NCBI RefSeq assembly: GCF_001439735.1
Contig: NZ_JYLN01000003.1
Coordinates: 496,001-560,000, forward strand
DNA length: 64,000 bases
Direction: 5' to 3'
Source of the DNA: Pseudomonas paralactis
GTDB taxonomy: Bacteria > Pseudomonadota > Gammaproteobacteria > Pseudomonadales > Pseudomonadaceae
How positions within the stretch are numbered: position 1 is the first letter of the stretch; each line of letters begins with the position of its first letter. Of the stretch, positions 18,994 through 28,940 are shown piece by piece. The position numbers and the translations under genes are program-made. The notes beneath the pieces are model-generated. The model saw nothing but the letters and a program-made list of their open reading frames with translations, did no database searches and was not told the origin of the DNA.

Positions 18994-20012
18994 GTGCTAC
19001 CCGTAGCCCAAAAGTATCCGAACGCGTGGCACCCAAGCCTGCCGATCCGCAACCGCCGAAGAAAAAACGCGACGAAGACGACGGCCCGGACTTCGGCACC
19101 CTGCTGCACGCCTGGATCGAAAGTCATCGCGCCAGCCTGCTCGACAGCCTGCGTCGCCTGGGCAAGCAGCCGATCGGCAGCTTTTTCACCTGCCTGGTCA
19201 TGGCCGTGGCCTTGAGCCTGCCGATGGGCTTGTCGCTGTTGCTTAATAATGTGGAGCGCCTGGGCGGTTCCTGGCAGCGGGCGGCGCAGATTTCGCTGTA
19301 CCTGAACCTGGACACCAGCAGCAAGGAAGGCGAAGCGCTGCGTGACGACATCAAGAACATCCCGGGGGTAGCCGAGGCCGAGTACATCAGCCGCGACCAG
19401 GCCCTCGAAGAGTTCCAGCAGCAATCCGGCCTGGGTGAGGCGCTCAAGGAGCTGCCGCAGAACCCGCTGCCGGGCGTGGTGCTGGTAACGCCGAACGAAG
19501 TCGACAAGCCGGCGCTGGAGGCCCTGCGACAAAAACTCGCAGAGATGCCGAAGGTGCAACAGGCCCAACTTGATCTAGTCTGGGTGGAGCGCCTGGCCGC
19601 AATCCTCAAGCTGGGTGACCGCTTTGTGTTCGGGTTGACGGTGTTATTAGTGTCTGCATTACTTTTGGTGATAGGTAATACCATTCGTCTTCATATTGAA
19701 AACCGTCGCACCGAGATAGAAGTGATTAAACTGGTCGGCGGCACGGACAGCTATGTACGTCGTCCTTTCCTGTACATGGGCGCGCTTTATGGCCTGGGTG
19801 CCGGGGTGTTGTCCTGGGGCGTACTGGCGTTTGGCCTGAATTGGCTGAACGACGCGGTTGTCGGGCTGGCCGGTTTGTATGGCAGTGACTTTGCCCTGGC
19901 CGGTGTGCCGGTAGCCGATGGTCTGAGTCTCTTGCTTGGCGCGGTCTTGTTGGGGTATATCGGTGCCTGGATTGCGGTGGCACGGCATTTACGTGAGCTG
20001 GCGCCGAAGTAG
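18990..20012 (+). CDS. ftsX: Cell division protein FtsX
   Basis: The 340-residue permease-like partner of FtsE has a charged cytoplasmic N-terminal tail (about 70 residues). A first transmembrane helix (about 75-95) and a periplasmic loop domain (about 100-205) follow, then three more helices in the C-terminal half. The motif ENRRTEIEVIKLVGG precedes a helix, as in other FtsX proteins. The tail KPADPQPPKKKRDEDDGPD is basic, then acidic. Confidence 0.95.
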   Translation: MSATRSPKVSERVAPKPADPQPPKKKRDEDDGPDFGTLLHAWIESHRASLLDSLRRLGKQPIGSFFTCLVMAVALSLPMGLSLLLNNVERLGGSWQRAAQISLYLNLDTSSKEGEALRDDIKNIPGVAEAEYISRDQALEEFQQQSGLGEALKELPQNPLPGVVLVTPNEVDKPALEALRQKLAEMPKVQQAQLDLVWVERLAAILKLGDRFVFGLTVLLVSALLLVIGNTIRLHIENRRTEIEVIKLVGGTDSYVRRPFLYMGALYGLGAGVLSWGVLAFGLNWLNDAVVGLAGLYGSDFALAGVPVADGLSLLLGAVLLGYIGAWIAVARHLRELAPK

Positions 20013-20065
20013 TTAATGCCAGATTAATGTGGTTTCGTTTGTATTGACCGTATCAGCGGTTTAGG

Positions 20066-20093
20066 GAACTTGTCCTACGGTTCCCAGGTCAAT
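20066..20093 (+). promoter_or_regulatory. Candidate AlgU/RpoE-type promoter of rpoH
   Basis: GAACTT (20066-20071) and TCAAT (20089-20093) are separated by 17 bases, close to the envelope-stress sigma consensus GAACTT-N16/17-TCtgA. The rpoH gene starts 50 bases downstream. An AlgU-dependent rpoH promoter is known in P. aeruginosa. Assignment here rests on the sequence match alone. Confidence 0.5.
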
Positions 20094-20142
20094 TTTCGCA
20101 GTGCTGAACTGCACGAGTTATGTGAGTCGGAGGTTTTTTCGT

Positions 20143-20997
20143 ATGACCACTTCTTTGCAACCTGCTTATGCCTTGGTCCCGGGTGCGAACCTGGAGGCCT
20201 ATGTGCACACGGTCAACAGCATTCCATTGCTGACGCCCGAGCAGGAGCGTGAACTGGCCGAGAGTCTCTACTATGAGCAGGATTTGGGGGCGGCTCGGCA
20301 GATGGTGCTCGCCCACCTGCGTTTTGTCGTACATATCGCCCGTAGCTATAGCGGCTACGGTCTGGCCCAGGCTGACCTGATTCAGGAAGGCAACGTTGGC
20401 CTGATGAAGGCAGTGAAGCGTTTCAACCCTGAAATGGGCGTGCGCCTGGTGTCGTTTGCCGTGCACTGGATCAAGGCGGAAATTCACGAGTTCATCTTGC
20501 GCAACTGGCGCATCGTGAAAGTCGCGACCACCAAGGCTCAGCGCAAGCTGTTCTTCAACCTGCGCAGCCAGAAAAAACGCCTGGCGTGGCTGAACAACGA
20601 AGAAGTCCACCGCGTGGCCGAAAGCCTCGGTGTAGAGCCGCGTGAAGTGCGCGAGATGGAAAGCCGCCTGACCGGCCATGACATGGCCTTCGACCCAGCC
20701 GCCGAAGCGGATGACGACAGCGCTTTCCAATCGCCGGCCAACTACCTGGAAGACCACCGGTACGACCCGGCGCGTCAACTGGAAGACGCCGACTGGAGCG
20801 ACAACTCCAACCACAACCTGCACGAAGCGCTGGAAGTGCTGGACGACCGCAGCCGTGACATTCTCTACCAGCGTTGGCTGGCAGAAGAAAAAGCCACGCT
20901 GCACGACCTGGCGCAGAAGTACAACGTGTCGGCCGAGCGGATTCGTCAGCTTGAGAAAAGCGCGATGAACAAGCTGAAGTTGTCGATCGCCGCTTAA
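20143..20997 (+). CDS. rpoH: Heat-shock sigma factor RpoH (sigma-32)
   Basis: The 284-residue sigma factor directs transcription of chaperone and protease genes. Region 2 is seen as [17 protein letters not shown] and [15 protein letters not shown]. The RpoH box QRKLFFNLR, which is specific to sigma-32 and involved in core binding and control, lies near residue 135. Region 4 has the helix-turn-helix [20 protein letters not shown]. The ATG at 20143 follows GGAGG about 10 bases upstream. The gene has its own leader with an AlgU-like promoter, and a strong terminator follows. Confidence 0.97.
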   Translation: MTTSLQPAYALVPGANLEAYVHTVNSIPLLTPEQERELAESLYYEQDLGAARQMVLAHLRFVVHIARSYSGYGLAQADLIQEGNVGLMKAVKRFNPEMGVRLVSFAVHWIKAEIHEFILRNWRIVKVATTKAQRKLFFNLRSQKKRLAWLNNEEVHRVAESLGVEPREVREMESRLTGHDMAFDPAAEADDDSAFQSPANYLEDHRYDPARQLEDADWSDNSNHNLHEALEVLDDRSRDILYQRWLAEEKATLHDLAQKYNVSAERIRQLEKSAMNKLKLSIAA

Positions 20998-21008
20998 AAC
21001 GCAGCGAA

Positions 21009-21045
21009 CAAAAAATGCCCCGGTCGAAAGATCGGGGCATTTTTG
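21009..21045 (+). terminator. Rho-independent terminator of rpoH
   Basis: The stem AATGCCCCG/CGGGGCATT has a GTCGAAAGAT loop. It is preceded by a run of A and followed by TTTTTG, so it could end transcription in either direction. It begins 12 bases after the rpoH stop. Confidence 0.9.
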
Positions 21046-21082
21046 TATGTGTTCGAAAAGTCTCAAGCCCAACTCGGTTTAA

Positions 21083-21171
21083 TGTGGGAGCTGGCTTGCC
21101 TGCGATGAGGCCGTGTCAGCTGAAGCATGGGTTACTGACCCACCGCTATCGCAGGCAAGCCAGCTCCCACA
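21083..21171. repeat. REPIN, GTGGGAGCTGGC family
   Basis: Standard arms with a spacer that ends GACCCACCGCTATCG, shared with several other copies in the window. It lies between the rpoH terminator and the end of the convergent mtgA gene. Confidence 0.9.
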
Positions 21172-21185
21172 GGTCCCATATTGTG

Positions 21186-21908
21186 TCAGTCGGACCAGGG
21201 TGCCTTTCGAGAGTTGTTCAGCTCCATCAGGTAACCATCCCCGCCCAATTGGCTCATCTGCTGGCGAATCCATGCCGCCCTGCGTGCCACATAGGCGGTC
21301 GGATGGCTGGCACTCCACACCCGAGGATTGGGCAATACCGCCGCCAGGTAACTGGCCTGCTGCCGCGAAAGGCCCTTTGCGCTCACGCCAAAATGGTGCC
21401 GCGCCGCTGCCTCTGCGCCAAACACACCTTCATCCCATTCCACGCTGTTGAGGTACACCTCAAGAATCCTTTGCTTGGGCCACAGCACCTCGATCAACCC
21501 GGTAAACCACGCTTCCAGGCCCTTGCGCAAATAGCTGCGGCCGGCCCACAGGAACAGGTTTTTCGACACCTGCTGGCTCAGGGTGCTGGCGCCGCGAATC
21601 GAGCCGCCGCGTTCGTTGTGCAGAATCGCCGCCTGGATCGCGCCGAAATCAAAACCCCAATGTTGCGGGAAGCGCTGGTCTTCACCGGCCATCACCGCCA
21701 CTTTCAGGTCATCGGAAATCTCATCCCACGGCACCCAGCTGCGTTGCAGGTCAATGGGTTCGCCGTCGATCCAGGACTCGATCTTGCGCTCCACCATCAG
21801 CGCAGTGAACGGTGGCGGCACCACACGAAACAGCAGCACCAGCAATACACTGCCGATGGCGAACCATTTCACGACATTGAGAAAGCGTTTGAAGAGGACA
21901 CGCAGCAT
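21186..21908 (-). CDS. mtgA: Monofunctional biosynthetic peptidoglycan transglycosylase
   Basis: This 240-residue inner-membrane enzyme (GT51 family) polymerises lipid II into glycan strands. One N-terminal membrane helix ([13 protein letters not shown], about residues 14-27) precedes the catalytic domain. The catalytic glutamate motif is [16 protein letters not shown] (about residue 72), and [13 protein letters not shown] and RKGLEAWFT are further family motifs. There is no transpeptidase domain, so this is MtgA and not a class A PBP. Confidence 0.95.
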   Translation of the reverse strand: MLRVLFKRFLNVVKWFAIGSVLLVLLFRVVPPPFTALMVERKIESWIDGEPIDLQRSWVPWDEISDDLKVAVMAGEDQRFPQHWGFDFGAIQAAILHNERGGSIRGASTLSQQVSKNLFLWAGRSYLRKGLEAWFTGLIEVLWPKQRILEVYLNSVEWDEGVFGAEAAARHHFGVSAKGLSRQQASYLAAVLPNPRVWSASHPTAYVARRAAWIRQQMSQLGGDGYLMELNNSRKAPWSD

Positions 21909-21982
21909 AGAGATGGCTTGGCCGAACCCGTTGAGCGGGCCATTATACAGACCCTGCCCGATGAGTCTGACTGGAGTTCCCC

Positions 21983-22357
21983 ATGCTGCGTAGCTTTCTG
22001 ATGCTGGCTGCCTTTTTCGGCTTTACCGGCGTTGCGCTGGGCGCTTTCGCCGCCCACGGCCTGAAAAACCGCCTGAGTTCCGACTACCTGGCGATCTTCC
22101 ATACCGGTGTGACCTATCAGTTGGTGCATGCCCTGGCGCTGTTCGGCGTGGCCTTGCTGGCGGCGCATATTCCCGGCCGGCTGGTCACTTGGGCGGGTAT
22201 TTCGTTTACCGTCGGTATCCTGCTGTTCTCGGGCAGCCTGTATGTGCTGACGATGACCGGCATCAGTAAACTGGGGATCATCACGCCGTTTGGCGGGCTG
22301 GCGTTCCTGCTCGGCTGGTTCTTCCTGGGCCTGGCGGCGTGGCGTTTGCAGCTTTGA
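21983..22357 (+). CDS. DUF423 membrane protein
   Basis: The 124-residue protein belongs to the DUF423/YgdD family of small inner-membrane proteins, function unknown. Four hydrophobic segments can be seen. The family motif [12 protein letters not shown] lies at about residues 16-27 and [13 protein letters not shown] near residue 42. It is divergent from mtgA with 74 bases between the start codons, and is followed by thiS. Confidence 0.88.
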   Translation: MLRSFLMLAAFFGFTGVALGAFAAHGLKNRLSSDYLAIFHTGVTYQLVHALALFGVALLAAHIPGRLVTWAGISFTVGILLFSGSLYVLTMTGISKLGIITPFGGLAFLLGWFFLGLAAWRLQL

Positions 22358-22436
22358 CCGCTTGACGCTTGGAGCTGACCTTCAGGTTCCAATCGCGCTA
22401 GAATGCGGGCCCCTAAAAACGATGGCGGCCCGTGGC

Positions 22437-22637
22437 ATGCGCATTCAGTTGAACGGCGAACCCTTTGAACTGCCCGACGGTGAAACCGTCGCGGCCCTGC
22501 TGACCCGCCTGGACTTGACCGGGCGTCGCGTCGCAGTGGAACTCAACCTGGATATCGTCCCGCGTAGCCAGCACGCCGAGACCTCGCTGAAAGAAAACGA
22601 CCAGGTCGAAGTGGTCCACGCCATCGGCGGCGGCTAG
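22437..22637 (+). CDS. thiS: Sulfur carrier protein ThiS
   Basis: The 66-residue ubiquitin-fold sulfur carrier serves thiazole synthesis. It ends in AIGGG, and the C-terminal Gly-Gly is adenylated and converted to a thiocarboxylate. The ATG at 22437 begins MRIQLNGEPFELPDG. A longer open frame upstream is not needed. It lies 54 bases before thiG, as in other pseudomonads. No thiamine pyrophosphate riboswitch is seen in the short leader. Confidence 0.95.
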   Translation: MRIQLNGEPFELPDGETVAALLTRLDLTGRRVAVELNLDIVPRSQHAETSLKENDQVEVVHAIGGG

Positions 22638-22691
22638 CCCGCCACGGCCGCAACGCATTCTGCAGAACCTCATCCAACCAGAGGATTTCCC

Positions 22692-23486
22692 ATGAGCATC
22701 GTTCGTAGCGACAAGCCTTTCGTCCTGGCCGGTCGTACCTACCAGTCCCGTCTGCTGGTCGGTACCGGCAAATACCGCGACATGGAAGAAACCCGCCTGG
22801 CCATCGAAGCCTCGGGTGCCGAGATCGTCACCTTCGCCGTACGCCGCACCAACCTCGGCCAGATCGAGGGCGAGCCGAACCTGCTCGAAGTGCTGTCGCC
22901 GCAGCGTTACACCTTCCTGCCGAACACCGCTGGCTGCTACGACGCCATCGAAGCCGTGCGCACCTGTCGCCTGGCCCGTGAGCTGCTCGACGGCCACAAC
23001 CTGGTGAAGCTGGAAGTGCTGGCCGACCAGAAAACCCTGTTCCCCAATGTGATCGAAACCCTCAAGGCCGCCGAAACCCTGGTCAAGGAAGGCTTCGATG
23101 TGATGGTCTACACCAGCGATGACCCGATCATTGCCCGCCAGCTGGCAGAAATCGGCTGCATCGCGGTGATGCCACTGGCCGGCCTGATCGGTTCAGGCCT
23201 GGGCATCTGCAACCCATACAACCTGCAAATCATCCTCGAAGAAGCCAAAATCCCCGTGCTGGTGGACGCAGGCGTAGGCACAGCCTCCGACGCAACCATC
23301 GCCATGGAGCTGGGTTGCGACGCAGTGTTGATGAACTCGGCCATCGCCCATGCCCAGCAGCCGGTCATGATGGCCCAAGCCATGAACCACGCCATCGTCG
23401 CGGGCCGCCTGGCCTACCTCGCCGGGCGGATGCCGAAAAAACTCTATGCCAGCGCCTCTTCGCCGCTGGATGGTCTGATCAAGTAA
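22692..23486 (+). CDS. thiG: Thiazole synthase ThiG
   Basis: The 264-residue TIM-barrel enzyme combines 1-deoxyxylulose 5-phosphate, dehydroglycine and ThiS thiocarboxylate into the thiazole phosphate of thiamine. The Schiff-base lysine region is [17 protein letters not shown] (about residue 100). Phosphate-binding loops are seen as [13 protein letters not shown] and [11 protein letters not shown]. Length is normal. Confidence 0.97.
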   Translation: MSIVRSDKPFVLAGRTYQSRLLVGTGKYRDMEETRLAIEASGAEIVTFAVRRTNLGQIEGEPNLLEVLSPQRYTFLPNTAGCYDAIEAVRTCRLARELLDGHNLVKLEVLADQKTLFPNVIETLKAAETLVKEGFDVMVYTSDDPIIARQLAEIGCIAVMPLAGLIGSGLGICNPYNLQIILEEAKIPVLVDAGVGTASDATIAMELGCDAVLMNSAIAHAQQPVMMAQAMNHAIVAGRLAYLAGRMPKKLYASASSPLDGLIK

Positions 23487-23495
23487 GAGCTATTG

Positions 23496-24221
23496 ATGAC
23501 TGAATCAAACGAAACACCGAACACTGTGCAAGACGGCGACGAGTCCAAGCACCGCCGCATCAAGAGCTTTGTGATGCGCGCCGGCCGTATGACCGAAGGC
23601 CAGCAAAAGGGCCTGGAGCAAGGTACACCGCTGTTTGTGTTGCCGCTGTCCGACGCGCCGGTGGATTACGACCAGGTGTTCGGTCGTTCGGCCCCGCGTT
23701 CGCTGGAAATCGGTTTCGGCATGGGCCATTCGCTGCTGGAGATGGCCGCTGCCGCGCCGGAGCAGGATTTCATCGGTGTGGAAGTTCACCGTCCAGGTGT
23801 CGGTGCATTGCTCAATGGCGTGCTGACCCAAGGCCTGACCAACCTGCGAGTCTACGACTGCGACGCGATTGAAGTGCTCAATCGCTGTATCGCCGACAAC
23901 AGCCTCGACCGCCTGATGCTGTTCTTCCCCGACCCATGGCACAAGGCTCGTCACCACAAGCGCCGCATCGTCCAGGCGTCCTTCGCCGAACTGGTGCGCA
24001 GCAAGCTGAAAGTGGGCGGCATCCTGCACATGGCCACCGACTGGGAACCCTACGCGGAATACATGCTGGAAGTGATGAACGTCGCCCCCGGCTACCGCAA
24101 CCTGGCCGAAGACGGCAAATGCGTGCCACGCCCGGCCGAGCGGCCGATCACCAAGTTCGAACGCCGTGGTGAGCGGTTGGGGCATGGGGTGTGGGATTTG
24201 AAGTTTGAGAAGCTGGCTTAA
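23496..24221 (+). CDS. trmB: tRNA (guanine-46-N7)-methyltransferase TrmB
   Basis: This 241-residue SAM enzyme makes m7G46 in the tRNA variable loop. Typical sequences are [15 protein letters not shown] (SAM motif I, about residue 69), [15 protein letters not shown] (about residue 146) and the C-terminal [17 protein letters not shown]. The ATG at 23496 begins MTESNETPN, 9 bases after thiG. The three genes thiS-thiG-trmB therefore look like one transcript. Confidence 0.96.
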   Translation: MTESNETPNTVQDGDESKHRRIKSFVMRAGRMTEGQQKGLEQGTPLFVLPLSDAPVDYDQVFGRSAPRSLEIGFGMGHSLLEMAAAAPEQDFIGVEVHRPGVGALLNGVLTQGLTNLRVYDCDAIEVLNRCIADNSLDRLMLFFPDPWHKARHHKRRIVQASFAELVRSKLKVGGILHMATDWEPYAEYMLEVMNVAPGYRNLAEDGKCVPRPAERPITKFERRGERLGHGVWDLKFEKLA

Positions 24222-24248
24222 ACAGTCATCCGCTTGAAACGCAATCGA

Positions 24249-24336
24249 ATGTGGGAGCTGGCTTGCCTGCGATAGGATCACCTCGGTATCACTGATACAC
24301 CGAGGTGTCTGTATCGCAGGCAAGCCAGCTCCCACA
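24249..24336. repeat. REPIN, GTGGGAGCTGGC family
   Basis: Outer arms ATGTGGGAG and CTCCCACAT, with an inner palindrome of its own in the spacer (CACCTCGG...CACCGAGGTG). It lies between the convergent ends of trmB and the DUF3392 gene. Confidence 0.9.
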
Positions 24337-24359
24337 TGTGTTTTGTAGTGCCTGCTGGG

Positions 24360-24683
24360 TCAGCGGCGGTCTGCTACCACGCCAATCAACACCAGCACCA
24401 CGATCAACACCGGCGCCAGGCTGTAGTTATTGAACTGGCTCAACCCGCGCACAATCCACGGCGTCGCATAGATCAACGCCGCGCCGCTGCCGATCAGGCA
24501 CAGCAGGGCCATCAAGGGCACGCGCAAGGCGCCGGCAATGTTGCCCAGGCGTGCTTCCACCCAGCCTTTGATATCGGCGCCGAACAGCACAAGCAAACAA
24601 CCCACCAGGGCCAGGGAGATTTCCGACAGGTTGCTACGGCTCCAGCGGGATACGGTGGCGAGCAGGTCGAGTACCAGATCCAT
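24360..24683 (-). CDS. DUF3392 membrane protein
   Basis: This 107-residue protein of unknown function has three hydrophobic segments (about residues 22-36, 55-75 and 86-104). It belongs to the small DUF3392 family found in gamma-proteobacteria, usually beside hemW and rdgB as here. It begins 20 bases after hemW on the same strand and is probably the last gene of that unit. Confidence 0.75.
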   Translation of the reverse strand: MDLVLDLLATVSRWSRSNLSEISLALVGCLLVLFGADIKGWVEARLGNIAGALRVPLMALLCLIGSGAALIYATPWIVRGLSQFNNYSLAPVLIVVLVLIGVVADRR

Positions 24684-24702
24684 TCGATTTCCTTAAAAAG
24701 CG

Positions 24703-25905
24703 TCAGCTCAAAAACGTCTGCAACAGGTCATTGAGAAAGAGTTGCCCGCGGTCGGTTGCCGCCAGGCGTGACGGTTCGACCTGCATTAGGCCACTTTGTT
24801 CTGCCTCGCGGCGGCCTTCGTCGAGGCTGGCCAGGTCAAGGCCGGTGCGTTCGGCGTAGAGCCTGGCGTCGACGCCCTCGGTCAGGCGCAAAGCGTTCAT
24901 CAGGAACTCGAACGGCAGTTCATCGTTGGTCAGTTCTTTCGCGCCGGCCTGGAAGCTCTTGGCCGGGTTGAGGTAGTCCTTCGGTGCACGGGTTTTCCAG
25001 GTGCGCACGATGCGCCCGTCCGGGTGGCTGAGCTTGCCGTGGGCGCCGGCGCCGATGCCGATAAAGTCGCCAAAGCTCCAGTAATTCAGGTTATGCCGTG
25101 CCGGTCGCCCTGGTTGGGCGTAAGCCGACACTTCATATTGGGCGTAACCGTGTTCGGCGAGCAGCGCCTGGCCGGCTTCCTGGATGTCCCACAGGGTGTC
25201 GTCTTCGGGCAGCGTCGGCGGCTGATTCCAGAAGACGGTGTTGGGCTCCAGGGTCAGTTGGTACCAGGACAGGTGCGTCGGCTTGAGCGCAATGGCCTGG
25301 CGCAAGTCGCCCAGGGCGTCGTCGAGGGACTGGTTGGGCAGGCCGTGCATCAAGTCCAGGTTGAAGTTATCGAACCCGGCCTGGCGCGCCATGCCGGCGG
25401 CACGTACGGCTTCGTCACCATTATGGATGCGGCCCAGGGCCTGGAGCTTTTCTTGCTGAAAGCTCTGGATGCCGATGGACAGGCGGTTGATCCCCAGCTT
25501 GCGGTACGCCACGAACTTCTCCTGCTCGAAAGTCCCCGGGTTGGCTTCCAGAGTGATCTCGATATCGCTGGCAAACGGGATGCGTGCTTGTACACCCTCA
25601 AGCAGGCGGCCCAACGCAACGGCGCTGAACAGGCTCGGCGTACCGCCACCGAAGAAGATCGAGCTCAACTCGCGGCCGTAGACTGCGTGCAGGTCCTGAT
25701 CGAGATCGGCCAGCAGGGCGTCTACGTACTCTTCTTCCGGCAGTACTTTACTGGCGGTGTGGGAGTTGAAGTCGCAATAAGGGCATTTGCGTACGCACCA
25801 CGGGATGTGGATGTACAGCGCCAGAGGCGGCAACACAGGCAAGGCCGCCCGAGGTGTTTGCGCGCCGCCGTGGATCAGCGGCTGCGCAGAGGTGTTCTGG
25901 GTCAT
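24703..25905 (-). CDS. hemW: Radical SAM heme chaperone HemW
   Basis: The 400-residue protein resembles oxygen-independent coproporphyrinogen oxidase but is of the HemW type, which inserts heme into target proteins. The radical SAM [4Fe-4S] motif CxxxCxxC is present as CVRKCPYC in [16 protein letters not shown] (about residue 36). It lacks the extra N-terminal region of true HemN. The start overlaps the rdgB stop by 4 bases, so it is translationally coupled. Confidence 0.93.
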   Translation of the reverse strand: MTQNTSAQPLIHGGAQTPRAALPVLPPLALYIHIPWCVRKCPYCDFNSHTASKVLPEEEYVDALLADLDQDLHAVYGRELSSIFFGGGTPSLFSAVALGRLLEGVQARIPFASDIEITLEANPGTFEQEKFVAYRKLGINRLSIGIQSFQQEKLQALGRIHNGDEAVRAAGMARQAGFDNFNLDLMHGLPNQSLDDALGDLRQAIALKPTHLSWYQLTLEPNTVFWNQPPTLPEDDTLWDIQEAGQALLAEHGYAQYEVSAYAQPGRPARHNLNYWSFGDFIGIGAGAHGKLSHPDGRIVRTWKTRAPKDYLNPAKSFQAGAKELTNDELPFEFLMNALRLTEGVDARLYAERTGLDLASLDEGRREAEQSGLMQVEPSRLAATDRGQLFLNDLLQTFLS

Positions 25906-26498
25906 TTCAAGCCCAGACGCTGGCGCAGCAACGCCATGGCGCGGGCACGGTGGCTGATCTGGTTTTTGTCGGCCGGGCTCAGCTCGGCGCTGGAGACATT
26001 GCGCTCCGGCACCCAGAACAGCGGGTCATAACCAAAGCCATGTTCACCGCTGGCCGCGTGCAGGATGCGCCCGTGCCACAAGCCCTCGCACAGGATCGGC
26101 AGCGGGTCGTCGGCATGGCGCACCAGGGCCAGCACGCAGACGAACTGTGCGCCGCGCTCGGCGTCGGGCACATCCTTCAGAGCGTCCAGCAGCTTGGCGT
26201 TATTGGCGGCGTCGCCCTTGCCGTCGGCGTAACGCGCCGAATAAATGCCGGGCGCACCGCCGAGAAAGTCCACCGCCAGGCCCGAGTCATCCGCCAGGGC
26301 CGGCAGGCCGGAGATGCGTGCCGCGTTGCGCGCCTTGAGGATGGCGTTTTCAACGAACGACAGGCCGGTTTCTTCCGGTTCGACCTGGCTGAACTCGCCA
26401 ATCGAACGCAGTTGCACGGACTCACCGAGCATGGCCTGCAGTTCTTTGAGTTTGCCGGCGTTATGGCTGGCCAGTACGAGTTGAGTAAGGTTCATCAT
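25902..26498 (-). CDS. rdgB: dITP/XTP pyrophosphatase RdgB
   Basis: The 198-residue Ham1-type enzyme hydrolyses dITP, ITP and XTP to keep these bases out of nucleic acids. The N-terminal signature is [14 protein letters not shown]. Further motifs are [23 protein letters not shown] and GFGYDPLF. Two adjacent ATG codons (26496 and 26493 on this strand) could each serve as start. The coding region overlaps the DUF4426 gene upstream and hemW downstream. Confidence 0.95.
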   Translation of the reverse strand: MMNLTQLVLASHNAGKLKELQAMLGESVQLRSIGEFSQVEPEETGLSFVENAILKARNAARISGLPALADDSGLAVDFLGGAPGIYSARYADGKGDAANNAKLLDALKDVPDAERGAQFVCVLALVRHADDPLPILCEGLWHGRILHAASGEHGFGYDPLFWVPERNVSSAELSPADKNQISHRARAMALLRQRLGLK

Positions 26499-26929
26499 TC
26501 GGCCGGGAACAGTTCTTGGTTGAATTGGAAACCATGGGCCTTGCCACCGGTTTCAACGTTAATGGTAAACGTCTTGTATTCACGCTGGGTCACCGAGTAG
26601 GGCGCCAGGTAGCTGATGCCGCCTTTCTCTTCGATTTGCTTGAAGGTCAGGATCTCGCTCTTGCCGCCCAGGTCCTTGATGGTGCCCGTCACTTGGGCCG
26701 CGACCGGGGCCACGCCCTTGATCACGGTCACATTGATCAGGCCCTTCTCCTTGCTGCGCACCACACCAACATTCTGTGCGGTCTCCGGTGGCAGGAAGCT
26801 GGAGGTGAAGGTGTTGTAATGAACGGTGATATCGCCGAAGTCTTTTTTGCGATTAGCGTCGATAGTGTCGGCGGCCATGGCGCTGGCGCCCAGGCATGCG
26901 GTCAATAGAAAAATAGCCAAACGACTCAT
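26495..26929 (-). CDS. DUF4426 exported protein
   Basis: The 144-residue protein has a Sec signal peptide (cleavage after ASAMA, residue 19) and one small beta-rich DUF4426 domain of unknown function. No lipobox is present, so it is probably periplasmic. It lies between metW and rdgB in one closely packed minus-strand unit. Confidence 0.85.
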   Translation of the reverse strand: MSRLAIFLLTACLGASAMAADTIDANRKKDFGDITVHYNTFTSSFLPPETAQNVGVVRSKEKGLINVTVIKGVAPVAAQVTGTIKDLGGKSEILTFKQIEEKGGISYLAPYSVTQREYKTFTINVETGGKAHGFQFNQELFPAE

Positions 26930-26950
26930 GAACGTCCCTCTTGAAGATGA

Positions 26951-27571
26951 TTAGACGGCAACTTTGTGGTCGGTCAGGCCAGGGCTGCTGACCCGGTAAA
27001 TACCGATTTCGCCCAACAGATTGGGCCATAGCTTACTCGCCCAGCCGTGGCGGTGCTGTTGATCGACGGCAAGGCGGTTGATGACCTTGGCTTCACGTTC
27101 GCCACACAGCGCCTCGAAGTCTTCGAAGGTGCAGAAGTGGATGTTGGGCGTGTTGTACCACGTGTACGGCAGGAAATCCGAGACCGGCATACGGCCCTTG
27201 GTGGCCAGGTACCAGCGGCAGCGCCAGTGGCCGAAATTGGGAAAGGTGATGATGCATTGGCGGCCGACCCGCAGCATTTCGTCGAGGATGCGATCCGGGT
27301 AGTGCACCGCTTGCAGGGCCTGGGTCATCACTACGATATCGAAGCTGTTACTGGCAAAGTTGCCCAGGCCCTTGTCCAGGTCCTGCTCGATCACGTTGAT
27401 GCCCTTGGCCACGCACTGGGCGATGTTGTCCGGGTCGTTCTCCAGGCCATAGCCGGTGACTTGCTTGTTGTCGCGCAGCCAGCTCAGCAATTCGCCATCG
27501 CCGCAGCCCAGGTCGAGCACGCGGCTGCCGGCGGGGATCCAGTCTTGGATGATTTCCAGGTCGGCTCTCAT
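26951..27571 (-). CDS. metW: Methionine biosynthesis protein MetW
   Basis: This 206-residue protein has a SAM-methyltransferase fold with motif [16 protein letters not shown] (about residue 19). MetW is encoded with metX in many proteobacteria and is needed for full homoserine acyltransferase function, although the methylation target is unknown. The start overlaps the metX stop by 4 bases (ATGA), so the two are translationally coupled. Confidence 0.95.
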   Translation of the reverse strand: MRADLEIIQDWIPAGSRVLDLGCGDGELLSWLRDNKQVTGYGLENDPDNIAQCVAKGINVIEQDLDKGLGNFASNSFDIVVMTQALQAVHYPDRILDEMLRVGRQCIITFPNFGHWRCRWYLATKGRMPVSDFLPYTWYNTPNIHFCTFEDFEALCGEREAKVINRLAVDQQHRHGWASKLWPNLLGEIGIYRVSSPGLTDHKVAV

Positions 27572-28719
27572 GGCGTTCTCACAAGCGAAATACGGTTCAT
27601 GTAGTTACTGAACGCCTGCAGGTAGCGTGGGATCGGAATCAGAAAGGCGTCGTGGCCTTGTGGTGCATCGATCTCCAGGTAGCAGACGTCTTTCTTGGCG
27701 GCCATCAGGGCATCCACCAGCTCACGGGAGCGGGCCGGTGAGAAGCGCCAGTCGGTGGTGAATGACATCACGCAGAACTTGGCCGTGGCGTGCTCGAAGG
27801 TTTTCGCCAGGTCGTCGTCATGGTTGGCCGCCGGGTCGAAGTAGTCCAGGGCCTTGGTCATCAACAGGTAGGTGTTGGCATCAAAACGCCCGGAGAATTC
27901 TTCACCCTGATAGCGCAGGTAGCTTTCCACCTGGAATTCGACGCTATGGAAGTCATAGTTGAGCTTTTCGCTCTTGAGGCCGCGACCGAATTTCTCACCC
28001 ATTGAGTCATCGGACAGGTAGGTGATATGCCCGACCATCCGCGCCAGCATCAGACCACGCTTGGGGATCACCCCGGCTTCCTGGAACGAACCGCCGTGGA
28101 ATTCGGGGTCGGTGAGGATGGCCTGGCGCGCCACTTCGTTAAAGGCAATGTTTTGCGCCGACAGCTTGGGCGCCGAGGCGATAGCCAGGCAGTGGCGCAC
28201 ACGGTCCGGGTAGGTGATGGTCCATTGCAGCGCCTGCATACCGCCCAGGCTGCCGCCAATCACGGCGGCCCACTGTTGGATGCCCAGCAGGTCGGCCAGG
28301 CGTGCCTGGCTGTGCACCCAGTCTTCTACGGTCAATACCGGGAAGTCGGCGCCGAACGGCTTGCCGGTGTCCGGGTTGAGGCTGCTGGGGCCGGTGGAGC
28401 CGTTGCAGCCGCCGAGGTTGTTCAGGCTGACCACAAAGAACTTGTTGGTGTCGATGGGCTTGCCGGGGCCGATGCAGCTGTCCCACCAGCCGGGCTTGCG
28501 CTCGTCAATGCTGTGGAAGCCTGCGGCGTGATGATGGCCGGACAGGGCGTGGCAGATCAGCACGGCGTTGCTCGCCGTGGCGTTCAGTTGGCCATAGGTT
28601 TCGTAGATCAGGTCGTAGGCGGGCAGCGAGCGACCGCAGGCCAGGGCCAGCGGCTCGCTGAAGTGCGCCACTTGAGGCACGACCAGTCCAACAGAATCGG
28701 GGGGGAAGGCAGCTGACAT
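27568..28719 (-). CDS. metX: Homoserine O-acyltransferase MetX (succinyl-type in pseudomonads)
   Basis: The 383-residue alpha/beta hydrolase-fold enzyme activates homoserine for methionine synthesis. The nucleophile motif is [12 protein letters not shown] (about residue 153), and the catalytic Asp/His lie in the C-terminal part, the His in QGHDAFLIP. MetX enzymes of Pseudomonas use succinyl-CoA, unlike the acetyl-CoA MetX of many Gram-positives, as established for related species. The direct sulfhydrylation pathway of these bacteria follows. No SAM or SAH riboswitch was recognised in the leader. Confidence 0.94.
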   Translation of the reverse strand: MSAAFPPDSVGLVVPQVAHFSEPLALACGRSLPAYDLIYETYGQLNATASNAVLICHALSGHHHAAGFHSIDERKPGWWDSCIGPGKPIDTNKFFVVSLNNLGGCNGSTGPSSLNPDTGKPFGADFPVLTVEDWVHSQARLADLLGIQQWAAVIGGSLGGMQALQWTITYPDRVRHCLAIASAPKLSAQNIAFNEVARQAILTDPEFHGGSFQEAGVIPKRGLMLARMVGHITYLSDDSMGEKFGRGLKSEKLNYDFHSVEFQVESYLRYQGEEFSGRFDANTYLLMTKALDYFDPAANHDDDLAKTFEHATAKFCVMSFTTDWRFSPARSRELVDALMAAKKDVCYLEIDAPQGHDAFLIPIPRYLQAFSNYMNRISLVRTP

Positions 28720-28823
28720 CGACCCTGCTCTCGTCTAAATGAGGCGTAAGTCTAAAGAGCGGGGCCCCCAGCGGCAAGCAATGGTCTGTACCAGTACGCA
28801 GATACAAAATGTGGGAAGGGTTT

Positions 28824-28927
28824 ATGTGGGAGCCGGGCTTGCCCGCGATGCAGGCACCGCGGTTTTCAGACACACCGAGGTGATGCTATCGCAGGCAAGC
28901 CAGCTCCCACACAAGCCAGCTCCCACA
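28824..28927. repeat. Irregular REPIN with an extra partial arm
   Basis: The left arm is of the GGGCTTGCCCGCGATG type and the right arm of the GCAGGCAAGCCAGC type, so this doublet is a hybrid of two variants. The right arm is followed by a second copy of its end, ACAAGCCAGCTCCCACA (28911-28927), as a short direct duplication. It lies between metX and yggT. Confidence 0.8.
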
Positions 28928-28940
28928 GGCGCTACGGCAT

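Noticed and set aside
28720..28823. Search for a SAM or SAH riboswitch in front of metX
   Set aside because: No conserved core or fitting stems were recognised in this short leader.
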